From: Deltaproteobacteria bacterium | GTDB taxonomy: Bacteria > DRYD01 | NCBI GenBank assembly: GCA_028276365.1 | Contig: JAPYWL010000007.1 | Span: forward strand, 1 to 48,186 | Direction: 5' to 3' | DNA: 48,186 nt | Part shown: positions 9,754-19,110 of the stretch, in pieces | How the letters are laid out: each line of letters begins with the position of its first letter | Numbering within the stretch: the first letter of the stretch is position 1 | The notes under the pieces: generated by a model | What the model was told of the DNA's origin: nothing | The model's database searches: none | The model's input: the letters and a program-made list of their open reading frames with translations, nothing else | Translations under genes and position numbers: made by a program

Positions 9754-11016
9754 CTACGTTGTTTTATTTATTGGTTTAACATTAAACATAAATTTTAGAG
9801 TCATTTTTTCCCAAAAAGGTTCAATATTACCTGATTTTACTTTAAAGATAAAATATCTTTCAACAAAATATTTAAAATAATGTAAAATTTTAGCTCTTTG
9901 AAATTTAACTGTGTTTCTTGGTGGTGTAACTGGGGATGCAAAGAATCCAACAGCTTCTTCTCCAGCATCTGCTATACATATAGCGGAAAGCTCAGGGGTA
10001 TATCTTAAAGATGAGTTTTTTATATCGTTTATAATATTATTAGCTACAGCTAAAGACATCTGTTCTATCATCATACCTACTTTAGGAACACCGACTGGTA
10101 TAGGAGTTTTTTCAACTGGTGGAATAAAAACAACTACTCCAACAGCAAAAATATTTTTATAGTTAGGATTTTGAAAGTGTTCATTTACTATTACCATTTT
10201 GCTAACAGGATGAGCTACTTTATCACCAGCTGAAGCTACTACATCAGGACCTGTAAATCTTGGCATAATCATGGATAACTTTGATTCTATCTCAAAGCTA
10301 TTACCATTAAGATCTTCGTATACTATTTTATCTTTATCTACTTTTTTTATCTTTACATTTGTAATGTATTTTATACTTTTTTCATCGAATAAATCTTCCA
10401 TTAATCTTTTAGAAGGTCCGATTCCTCCTAAACCTAAATGTCCAAGGTAAGGTTCTGAAGTTATATAAGTTATAGGTACCTTAGTCCTTAGTCCTCTTTT
10501 TTTTAATTCGTAATGTAGCATTAAAGAGAATTCATAAGCTGGGCCAAAACAACTAACCCCTGGAATAGCACCTATAACAATAGGAACTGGATTATTATAA
10601 AATTCATTTAGCTTTTTATTTAACTCTTGAGAATGTTCTAAAGTACAAACGGAATAAGCATTTTCTTTTTGACCTTCTGCCTCAAAATTTAATTTAGGAC
10701 CTGTTGCAATTACTAAATAATCATAATATATTTCTTTTTTACTTTCAGTTATAACTTTATTATTTTCTGGATCTATAGTTTCTGCATTTTCATTTATAAA
10801 ATTTATACCAAATTTAGGTAATAAGCTATTTAGATCAATTGTAATATTTTTAGGGTTAGCCCATCCTAGTGCTACATGAGGATAGGAAGGAGTAAAACCA
10901 AAATATGGCCTTTTAGATAATATGGTAATATTAATATCTTTTGATAATTTTTTTAAATTATAAGCGGTAGAGATTCCACCTACTCCCCCACCTAATATTA
11001 CTATATTTTTTTTCAT
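9754..11016 (-). CDS. sqr: Sulfide:quinone oxidoreductase (FAD-dependent)
   Basis: FAD GxGxxG-type ILGGGVGGISTAYNLKKL, YPHVALGWANPKNITIDLNSLLPKFGINF, Cys in YSVCTLEHS, GVSCFGPAYEFSLMLHYELKKRG and LSAICIADAGEEAVGF; SD aaaggggga upstream. Confidence 0.82.
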   Translation of the reverse strand: MKKNIVILGGGVGGISTAYNLKKLSKDINITILSKRPYFGFTPSYPHVALGWANPKNITIDLNSLLPKFGINFINENAETIDPENNKVITESKKEIYYDYLVIATGPKLNFEAEGQKENAYSVCTLEHSQELNKKLNEFYNNPVPIVIGAIPGVSCFGPAYEFSLMLHYELKKRGLRTKVPITYITSEPYLGHLGLGGIGPSKRLMEDLFDEKSIKYITNVKIKKVDKDKIVYEDLNGNSFEIESKLSMIMPRFTGPDVVASAGDKVAHPVSKMVIVNEHFQNPNYKNIFAVGVVVFIPPVEKTPIPVGVPKVGMMIEQMSLAVANNIINDIKNSSLRYTPELSAICIADAGEEAVGFFASPVTPPRNTVKFQRAKILHYFKYFVERYFIFKVKSGNIEPFWEKMTLKFMFNVKPINKTT

Positions 11017-11393
11017 AATTAATATTTCCCCCTTTCTTACTTTTATTTTAGTTTTTTATTTTTTGTTTTTTAGACTCCCATCAGTTTTAAATTATATTTT
11101 TTGTAATAAATTCCTTTTTTGATAAAATACTCATATAAATATCTTATAATTACTAACAAAATGTAATTTATAGCTTTAATTAATTTTTTTTAGCGTAAAG
11201 CATAGTTATAAAGTAAAGTATTATAATAAAAGTAGCTAATAAGTTACAATTAAAAAAGGAAAACTACTAAGGAGCAAAGTAAGAAAAATTTTCTCTTAAA
11301 AATATTTTCTTAGTCTTTAGATCTAAAGTAATTGTTTTTGAAGGATTTTTAATAAAAATGAAAAAAACTAAATAAGAAATAGCTATAAGGAGA

Positions 11394-14300
11394 GTGATTT
11401 ATATGAAGTTAATTCCTAAAAATTCTATTTATATGCTTTTATTTTGTTTTTTAGTTTTGTTTTTTAAAGTAGAATTTAGTTTAGCTTATAGAAGTGATCA
11501 AGTTTATAGTGATCAGGTCTATATTGTTGATATAATTAAAGACACTCCTGCTTATAACTCTGATTTAAAAGTAGGTGATATTGTTTTAAAAATTAATAAC
11601 TATGATATAACTGCTGATAATTATGCTACAGTTATAAGAGAAATAGTAAGACAATTAAAAGCTTTCTCTACTGTTAATACTAATTCCTCTGTTATTCTTG
11701 TTCCACTAATTGTAAAAAGAAATGATAATATAATAACAATTAATTTACAAATACCTAAAGAAAATCCAATAATTGGAATTGTTTTATCAACTAATAAGGA
11801 TAACATTAATAAGGAAAATATAGAGAAAAAGATTGACTCTTTTAGTAATCCTTCTTATATAACTGATTCCCTAAACAACGAAATAAAACAAAAAAGTTTA
11901 GATTTAATAAAAAATAAGAATCTGTTTATTAATCAAAAAATAAATGTACTGGATGCCGTATTTATTGATAATTTAACTCATAAAATAACTTTTGTAGGAC
12001 ATTATGATCCTAAATATAATGTAGATTATATTCCTTATTATCAGATTTTAGATGAAGCTTTATCTTATCCTTATCCCTCTTTTTCTTTTGAACTAAATGA
12101 AGAAGTAAAAGATAAGCTAAAGCAAATTGAAAATAAATTTGATATTGAATTTTCAAAGATTTATAGTGACAAAGATTATGCTGCTAATTTTTTTAGGGAT
12201 ATTATCAATTATAACACTAATAATAATAAAAATTTTTATGTTAGAGCTAAGGAAACTAATAAGGGTATTTATTTTACTCAAGAAGAGATTTTAGAATATA
12301 TTAATTGGGATCCTAAATCTAAGAAATGGGATTTCAGAACTAAAGATCAATATGATAGCTATTTTAAGCTTCAAAACTTTCTTGTTAAATTATTTTCTTT
12401 AGAAAATATAGATACTAAATATGCTGCAGCGACTCTTGGATTATGGAGATATAGAAAAGTAGCAGAAATAAATCCTAATGATTCTTATTCGCAAGCCTTT
12501 CTCCTTGAGGTTTTAGAATATTTAGATTTAATGGATTACTTTAACCAAATGAAAACTGAATATAATAAAGGCAATTTATCTCATATAGAAATAGCTAACA
12601 ATTTACTTATAAAAATTTATTCTAATTTACTTAGTGGAATTCATGTAGATAATGATACTATAAATAATTTAATCAATAAAGCTATAGCAAATAAAAATTT
12701 AAGAACTGAGATTATAGATGATACTGAACTTTCTAATTTTCTAAATAAAAAATTAGAAGATATACAAAGGAAATATTTACCTACTATTATAGAAGAATTT
12801 CTTAAAGATATAAAATTAGATCTGGATACTAAACTTATTTTTAAGAATATACCTCAAAATACTTATATTTCTTATTATTTTTTTGTAGCGGATTATACAT
12901 TAAAGTATATAACATCAGATAGCTTAAATTTTATATTTAGAAAAGCTGAAGAATATAATTATTTAGGGGAATTAGATCAAATGAAAAGTGGATTAGATAG
13001 ATTTTATATAGAGCCTAATGAAACTAAACTTAGAATATCAAAAGATAAAACTTTTATAAAATTTGAAGGAGTGAAAATAGATATAAAATCAGAATCTCTT
13101 AATCCAAATGTTCCTAATTGGTATAAAAATATTTTAAATGAATATTCTTTAGAATTAACAAAAAACTACGAAAATTGGGCAATTAAATATCCAGCATTTC
13201 ATATCTTAAGAGAAATCCAAAAAATAATTACCTTAGCTAGATTTCTAAAAAATAATAATATTAAAGTAGCTATTCCAGAATATAAAAAAGAAGATTTTAC
13301 TTTTCCATCATCTTTACCTGGAACTATTAGCGGATACACTTTATACAATAAAAAATTGGATAAAATTAGTTTTATAGTTACTATAAATGGAGGAGGGATA
13401 GATTTTAGCAATAATTATAACTATAATATTGATTATATAAATAATAACGATGCTTTAGTTGATTTGGTTGTAAGTAATTTATTAGCTAAGGATGCTTTAA
13501 AGAGTGCAATAGATGGAGATTTAGAAAATGCTAGATTTTTAGCAGAGAAAAGTGCTCAAGCTATGGTCGGTTTAATTGATAAAAATTTATTACCTAATTT
13601 ACCTAATATATCTATTGAAAAATTTATAAATAAAAATTTAAATCAATACTCTATAGGTACTTTAGCTACTATGGATAAAGAGGTTCAAGATACTATTAAT
13701 TATTCATTATCTAATTACTACTTTTATAAACAAGTTATTCTTAATAATGATAATGATTATGATATTGAAAAAGTCCAAAGGCAAATGGAAAATTCTAAAA
13801 AAGGACTTACCAAATTATATCAATTACTATCCTATTATGAATCCCAGAAAATAGATTTACCTACCCTATATTCTAAGGTAAAAGATTTTCAAAAACAAGA
13901 AGGAAATAATTTATATGTTGATATAAATGAATTAAAGAAACCACTTACTAAAATTGATAACTACTCTCAAAACAACCAATTAAATAACCAGTTAAATGAT
14001 CAACAAAAAAATCAACAAAATAAACCAGATGATTCTAAAAATAAAGAACCAAGTAAGAATAAATTAATTAATAAAATTATACCTGATGATATAGAAAAAG
14101 AAATTATAAAAGAAGAAATAGCTAAATTATATAAGGATTTAGAAATAACCAAAAATAACCTAAATTTATTAAATAAAAGTATGTTAGAAAATTTAAAAGA
14201 ATTTAATGAATGGACAAATAAAACGGAGCAAGCTATAAAGAATAGCCAAGATAGATTTAAAGAAATTCTAAAAGATTCATTAACAGATGCATTATTTGAT

Positions 14301-14714
14301 ATAACCCTTGACTATTTTAAAGATATTCCTGCTAGAAAATCTGAGATAGAAAGATTTAAACAATTATTAGATGTAGAAGATTTTGCTAGTTCTGCTTATA
14401 AAGATGAGCATTCTTGGGAAAGCATAGCAGAATGCTTTGTTAAAGCAGTACAAGCTTGGCCTGATATAGAAAAAGTACCAGCTTTTGGTATATCCAATGA
14501 AATTAAAAATTTATCTAAATACCTTTATCATCTTGTTAATACTGGTTTTGATGTATATACTATATACATTCAATTTCAAAAAATGAAAGAATTAGAAAGG
14601 AATATAAAAATTTATTCCGAAGCTGTTAATAAAATGAAAAAACATATAGATAATACTAATGATAAAATAAAAGAACTTCAAAAGCTACTTGATAATATCA
14701 ATAGTAATAATTAA
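11394..14714 (+). CDS. Large secreted protein with N-terminal PDZ-like domain, otherwise uncharacterised
   Basis: Signal peptide; PDZ-like VYIVDIIKDTPAYNSDLKVGDIVLKINNYDITADNYATVIREIV; long helical/coiled-coil C-terminus. More likely start is ATG 11403 (SD aaggagag 11387). Confidence 0.72.
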   Translation: MIYMKLIPKNSIYMLLFCFLVLFFKVEFSLAYRSDQVYSDQVYIVDIIKDTPAYNSDLKVGDIVLKINNYDITADNYATVIREIVRQLKAFSTVNTNSSVILVPLIVKRNDNIITINLQIPKENPIIGIVLSTNKDNINKENIEKKIDSFSNPSYITDSLNNEIKQKSLDLIKNKNLFINQKINVLDAVFIDNLTHKITFVGHYDPKYNVDYIPYYQILDEALSYPYPSFSFELNEEVKDKLKQIENKFDIEFSKIYSDKDYAANFFRDIINYNTNNNKNFYVRAKETNKGIYFTQEEILEYINWDPKSKKWDFRTKDQYDSYFKLQNFLVKLFSLENIDTKYAAATLGLWRYRKVAEINPNDSYSQAFLLEVLEYLDLMDYFNQMKTEYNKGNLSHIEIANNLLIKIYSNLLSGIHVDNDTINNLINKAIANKNLRTEIIDDTELSNFLNKKLEDIQRKYLPTIIEEFLKDIKLDLDTKLIFKNIPQNTYISYYFFVADYTLKYITSDSLNFIFRKAEEYNYLGELDQMKSGLDRFYIEPNETKLRISKDKTFIKFEGVKIDIKSESLNPNVPNWYKNILNEYSLELTKNYENWAIKYPAFHILREIQKIITLARFLKNNNIKVAIPEYKKEDFTFPSSLPGTISGYTLYNKKLDKISFIVTINGGGIDFSNNYNYNIDYINNNDALVDLVVSNLLAKDALKSAIDGDLENARFLAEKSAQAMVGLIDKNLLPNLPNISIEKFINKNLNQYSIGTLATMDKEVQDTINYSLSNYYFYKQVILNNDNDYDIEKVQRQMENSKKGLTKLYQLLSYYESQKIDLPTLYSKVKDFQKQEGNNLYVDINELKKPLTKIDNYSQNNQLNNQLNDQQKNQQNKPDDSKNKEPSKNKLINKIIPDDIEKEIIKEEIAKLYKDLEITKNNLNLLNKSMLENLKEFNEWTNKTEQAIKNSQDRFKEILKDSLTDALFDITLDYFKDIPARKSEIERFKQLLDVEDFASSAYKDEHSWESIAECFVKAVQAWPDIEKVPAFGISNEIKNLSKYLYHLVNTGFDVYTIYIQFQKMKELERNIKIYSEAVNKMKKHIDNTNDKIKELQKLLDNINSNN

Positions 14715-14719
14715 AATAC

Positions 14720-15934
14720 ATGGATATTCCATTTATAATATTTTTGATTACTTATATATTTATTTCAATAGGTCGGGTGCCTTTTTTTAGGGTAGATAGA
14801 ACAGGGATATCTATTATTGGTGCAACTTTATTAATATTATTTAATGTAATATCTATTAATGAAGCATACTTAGCAATAGATTATAAGACGATAATAATTT
14901 TATTTGGTATGATGGTTTTAATAGCTAACTTAAGACTTTCTGGATTTTTTCATATTTTACTAAATTTTATAGTAAAAAACATTAAAGACCCTAAAAACTT
15001 TCTTTATATTTTGGTATTTACAAGTGGCATATCTTCTGCGTTCTTTGTTAATGACACAATATGCCTTATTTTTACTCCTTTTGTTATAGAAATATCAAGA
15101 AAATTAAATCTTAACCCTAAACCTTATTTATTAGCATTAGCTATGTCATCTAATATTGGAAGTGTAGCTACTATTACTGGTAATCCCCAAAATATAATTA
15201 TTGCTTCTTTTGCTTCTATTAATTATTCCGATTTTTTTATTAAAATGTTTCCTATAACCTTAATTAATTTACTTACAGCTATTTTGTTAATCCAATTTTT
15301 TTATAAAGAAGATCTTACATTAGATTTTAAAAATATAGATAATCAATCTAAACAAATAAAATATAGATATAATAAGGCTCTTTTAATAAAATCTTCTATT
15401 GCGGCTTTATTAACTATAATTCTATTCTTTTTAAATGTACCAATGTATATAGTTTCTATTTTTATTGCAAGTTTCTTGCTAATTACTAGAAGAATTAAAC
15501 CCGAAAAGGTATATAACTTAATAGATTTTAGTCTTTTAATACTTTTTATCTGTTTATTTGTAATAATAAAGGGAAGCGAAAAATCAATTATATTTATGGA
15601 TTTAATGAGTTATATGAAAAATATAATAGATACTCCTTTGGAATTAGTTATATCTACAGTTATTTTATCCAATTTAGTTAGTAATGTACCTGCTGTTTTG
15701 GTATTAAAGGAAATTGTTAATAATTTGACTATTGATCAGAATAAATGGTATTATTTATCAATGGCATCTACTTTAGCTGGTAATTTAACTATCTTTGGAT
15801 CAATTGCTAATATTATAGTTATAGAGTTAGCCTCTTCTAAGGTAAAAATTAATTTTTTAGAATATATAAAAATAGGTATTCCTTTAACTATCATTACTGT
15901 TGCTATTACTTATTTTTATCTTTCATTATTTTAG
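14720..15934 (+). CDS. ArsB/NhaD/SLC13-superfamily ion transporter
   Basis: Polytopic; RTGISIIGATLLILFNVISINEAYLAIDYKTIIILFGMMVLIANLRLSGFF, SSAFFVNDTICLIFTPF, MSSNIGSVATITGNPQNIIIASFA, LSNLVSNVPAVLVL. Confidence 0.8.
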   Translation: MDIPFIIFLITYIFISIGRVPFFRVDRTGISIIGATLLILFNVISINEAYLAIDYKTIIILFGMMVLIANLRLSGFFHILLNFIVKNIKDPKNFLYILVFTSGISSAFFVNDTICLIFTPFVIEISRKLNLNPKPYLLALAMSSNIGSVATITGNPQNIIIASFASINYSDFFIKMFPITLINLLTAILLIQFFYKEDLTLDFKNIDNQSKQIKYRYNKALLIKSSIAALLTIILFFLNVPMYIVSIFIASFLLITRRIKPEKVYNLIDFSLLILFICLFVIIKGSEKSIIFMDLMSYMKNIIDTPLELVISTVILSNLVSNVPAVLVLKEIVNNLTIDQNKWYYLSMASTLAGNLTIFGSIANIIVIELASSKVKINFLEYIKIGIPLTIITVAITYFYLSLF

Positions 15935-15965
15935 TTTATCTAAATTTTTATTTTTTATTTTAATA

Positions 15966-17216
15966 TTATTCAGTAAAAGTGATTTTTCTTCTTCTAGCAA
16001 ATGGTGGGATTTCATCTACATTAAAACTAATAGATTGTTTTACACTAGAAGCCCCAAATATTTCAGTTTTTGAGGAAGAAAACATGTTAGAAATATTAGT
16101 ATTTTCTGAGAAATCAGTAGCAATTAATATAACTTTTACTTCATTTTTAAGATTTTCATCTATAGTTGCACCAAATATAATTTTAGCATCTGGATCTACT
16201 GATTGATATATTATATTAGCGGCTTTATTAACTTCACTTAATGTTAAATCACTTCCACCTATAACGTTAAATAATACTCTTTTAGCTCCTTCAACTTTTA
16301 CCTCAAGTAAAGGACTATCAACAGCTTTAGCAGCAGCATCTTCGGCTTTGTTTTCTCCTTTTGCAGTACCAATTCCCATCCAACAATTACCTGAATCTTT
16401 TAAAATTGCTTGGATATCCGCAAAATCTATATTAATTAATCCTGGTTTTAGTATTATTTCTGTTATTCCTACTACCCCTTGCTTAATAACATTATCAGCT
16501 AATTTAAAAGAATCTAATAAAGTAGTAGCTTCATCTGCAATTGAAAATAATTTATCATTAGGTATAACAATCATAGCATCAACATTGGGTTTTAAATTAG
16601 TGATTCCTTCTTCTGCTATTATTTTTCTTATTTTACCTTCAAAAGAGAATGGTTTAGTAACAATAGCAATGGTAAGGATTCCTAATTCCTTAGCAATAGA
16701 AGCAATGATAGGACTTGCGCCTGTACCTGTTCCTCCACCCATTCCAGCAGCAATAAATATCATATCTGCTCCTTCTATTAGTTTCCTTATTTCATCTTTA
16801 CTTTCTTCTGCAGCTTTCTTTCCTAATTCTAAATCACTTCCTGCTCCTAAACCCTTTGTAGTATTTTTACCAATATGAACTTTTATAACCTCATCAGGTA
16901 AATTTATCAAAGCTTGCGCATCAGTATTTATAGCTATATAATCTACTCCTTTGATCCCATCTTTTACTAATCTATGAACAGCATTAGATCCTCCACCACC
17001 AACCCCTATAACCTTTATATTAGTAAATCTTACATCCATTTTTTTCTTTAAAAAAATGGACTCAGGTTTATCGTTAGATTTATCAATAATTTTTTCATCC
17101 TCAAAAATTGTTTTATTTTCCTTATTACTATTTGGAGTACTACTAATTAAATTGGGATTCTTTGAAGATTCTTTTAGATTTTGATCATTTTTAATTTGTT
17201 CTTCTTGATACTCCAT
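15966..17216 (-). CDS. ftsZ: Cell division protein FtsZ
   Basis: IKVIGVGGGGSNAVHRLV, AINTDAQAL, FIAAGMGGGTGTGASPIIA, AKELGILTIAIVTKPFSFEG, NIDFADIQAILKDSGNCWMGIG. Confidence 0.97.
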   Translation of the reverse strand: MEYQEEQIKNDQNLKESSKNPNLISSTPNSNKENKTIFEDEKIIDKSNDKPESIFLKKKMDVRFTNIKVIGVGGGGSNAVHRLVKDGIKGVDYIAINTDAQALINLPDEVIKVHIGKNTTKGLGAGSDLELGKKAAEESKDEIRKLIEGADMIFIAAGMGGGTGTGASPIIASIAKELGILTIAIVTKPFSFEGKIRKIIAEEGITNLKPNVDAMIVIPNDKLFSIADEATTLLDSFKLADNVIKQGVVGITEIILKPGLINIDFADIQAILKDSGNCWMGIGTAKGENKAEDAAAKAVDSPLLEVKVEGAKRVLFNVIGGSDLTLSEVNKAANIIYQSVDPDAKIIFGATIDENLKNEVKVILIATDFSENTNISNMFSSSKTEIFGASSVKQSISFNVDEIPPFARRRKITFTE

Positions 17217-17257
17217 AAAATACCTCCCATTTAGTATTATTTACTTTATTTTAGAAA

Positions 17258-18178
17258 TTAAACTCCTCTAACTTGAAGTAATTCTTGAATTTTATCTTGA
17301 CCTTTCATTAACTCTCCTAAATCCCTATAATACTTTGAGATAGTATAAGGATCATTATAGTAAGTAGTTGCTTTAACTATAGCTTTTGCTACTTTTAAAG
17401 GATTAGAAGATTTAAATATACCAGAACCTACAAATATTCCATCTACTCCTAATTGAATAACTAATGAAGCATCAGCAGGTGTGGCTATACCACCAGCAGC
17501 AAAATTAACTACCGGTAATCTACCCAGCTGAGCAACCATTTTAACAAATTCTAAAGGTGCTCCTAATTCCTTTGCTTTTGAGTATAATTGATCTTCAGAA
17601 AGATTTTGAAGTTCTTTTATTTGATTATTAATAGTTCTAATATGTTTAACAGCTTCAATGACGTTACCAGTACCTGCTTCTCCTTTAGTTCTTATCATTA
17701 CAGCACCTTCTGCTATTCTTCTTAGAGCTTCTCCTAAATCTCTTGCACCGCAAACAAAAGGTACGCTAAATTTATGTTTATTAATATGATGTTCACTATC
17801 TGCAGGAGTTAATACTTCACTTTCATCAATAAAATCTACTCCAATAGCTTCTAATATTTGAGCTTCTGCAAAATGCCCTATTCTAACTTTAGCCATTACC
17901 GGAATAGTTATAGCTTCCATTATTTTATAAATTAGTTCAGGATCAGTCATTCTTGCTACTCCCCCACTAGCTCTAATATCAGCAGGGATTTTTTCTAAAG
18001 CCATAACAGCTACTGCTCCCGCTTCTTCTGCTATCTTTGCCTGCTCAACACTACTTACATCCATTATAACTCCGCCTTTTAACATCTGAGCTAAACCAGA
18101 TTTAACTAACCATGTTCCATATTCCTTCTTATTTATCTCATCTTTTTCATAAGGCCTATCCCATATAGGTAAGAACAT
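17258..18178 (-). CDS. pdxS: Pyridoxal 5'-phosphate synthase lyase subunit PdxS
   Basis: [85 protein letters not shown]. Confidence 0.97.
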   Translation of the reverse strand: MFLPIWDRPYEKDEINKKEYGTWLVKSGLAQMLKGGVIMDVSSVEQAKIAEEAGAVAVMALEKIPADIRASGGVARMTDPELIYKIMEAITIPVMAKVRIGHFAEAQILEAIGVDFIDESEVLTPADSEHHINKHKFSVPFVCGARDLGEALRRIAEGAVMIRTKGEAGTGNVIEAVKHIRTINNQIKELQNLSEDQLYSKAKELGAPLEFVKMVAQLGRLPVVNFAAGGIATPADASLVIQLGVDGIFVGSGIFKSSNPLKVAKAIVKATTYYNDPYTISKYYRDLGELMKGQDKIQELLQVRGV

Positions 18179-18219
18179 ATTTAAACCCCCTTTTTGTATC
18201 TATATTTTTTTTATTATTT

Positions 18220-19044
18220 TTAAGAAGCTTTTCTTTCTTCCAATTTTTCTAACCTTATTAATATATCATTAATAACTTGTTTGTCATTTATAGCTTCTTC
18301 TAACCTTACCCTAAGCTGGATATAATTTTCAAATAAATTATTTAATTTTTTGTCAAAATTATCCATTAAAGAAAGAAAGTCAAAAATAATCTTATCTATT
18401 CTTTTATTAAATTCATCAGAAATAGTATTAATTCTATTATTAAGTTCGTTAACTTTAGTATCTATCTTATTATTAAGTTCAGTAACTTTAGTATCTATCT
18501 TATTGTTAAGTTCATTAAATTTAGTATCTATTTTATCATTTAGTTTCTTATCAAGATCATTTATTTTATTTGTAAGTTTTTCATTAAGATTATCTATCTT
18601 TTTGTTAAGTTCAGTTACATTTAGATCTATTTTTTTATTTAATTCGCTTACGTTAAAATCTATCTTTTTATTCAACTCACTTACATTAAAATCTATTTTT
18701 TTATTAAGTTCATCTACTTTAGCATCTATCTTATTGTTAAGTTCATTAAATTTAGTATCTATTTTATCATTTAGTTTTTTGTCAAGATCATCTATTTTAT
18801 TATTAAGTCTTTCGTTAATATTATCTATTTTGTTTTCAAGATTCGATACTCTGTTTTCAAGGCTTAGCATTCTACCTTCAATACTGGACATTCTTTCATT
18901 TATTGATTGTATAGCTAATTTAAAGCCTTCTAATTGACCACTAACTTGATTTTTAAAATCTTTAAAATCATTTCTAATTTCTGAAAGGATAGTATCTTTA
19001 ATAAGTTTTAATAATTCATCTTTAATAGATAAAAAATCCATCAA
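18220..19044 (-). CDS. Long coiled-coil protein with 11-residue repeats
   Basis: Tandem ELNKKIDFNVS / ELNKKIDLNVT / ELNNKIDTKVT units; SD gggg before the ATG. Confidence 0.8.
   Translation of the reverse strand: MMDFLSIKDELLKLIKDTILSEIRNDFKDFKNQVSGQLEGFKLAIQSINERMSSIEGRMLSLENRVSNLENKIDNINERLNNKIDDLDKKLNDKIDTKFNELNNKIDAKVDELNKKIDFNVSELNKKIDFNVSELNKKIDLNVTELNKKIDNLNEKLTNKINDLDKKLNDKIDTKFNELNNKIDTKVTELNNKIDTKVNELNNRINTISDEFNKRIDKIIFDFLSLMDNFDKKLNNLFENYIQLRVRLEEAINDKQVINDILIRLEKLEERKAS
18495..18830. repeat. Internal DNA-level duplication (offset 231 bp) inside the coiled-coil gene
   Basis: tattgttaagttcattaaatttagtatctattttatcatttagttt occurs at 18501 and again at 18732; similarity continues for about another 50 bp. 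Confidence 0.8.
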
Positions 19045-19110
19045 AAGATCCCCCTATATGAATATTATATATTAACATTAATATCTCCTTTATGTAAAAA
19101 ATATGTGTTA

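Noticed and set aside
9911-10162. 83-aa plus-strand ORF inside sqr
   Set aside because: Shadow ORF of a conserved gene on the opposite strand.
11161-11393. Possible riboswitch upstream of the PDZ protein
   Set aside because: No recognisable aptamer consensus; AT-rich without GC-rich helices.
16348-16878. 176-aa plus-strand ORF
   Set aside because: Antisense to the highly conserved ftsZ; no independent motifs.
17258-18178. pdxS without adjacent pdxT
   Set aside because: pdxT is frequently unlinked; absence from a 48-kb window is not informative.
18350-18937. 195-aa plus-strand ORF listed in the track
   Set aside because: It is the antisense of the hendecad coiled-coil gene; Leu/Ser-rich repetitive translation is a by-product of the repeats.
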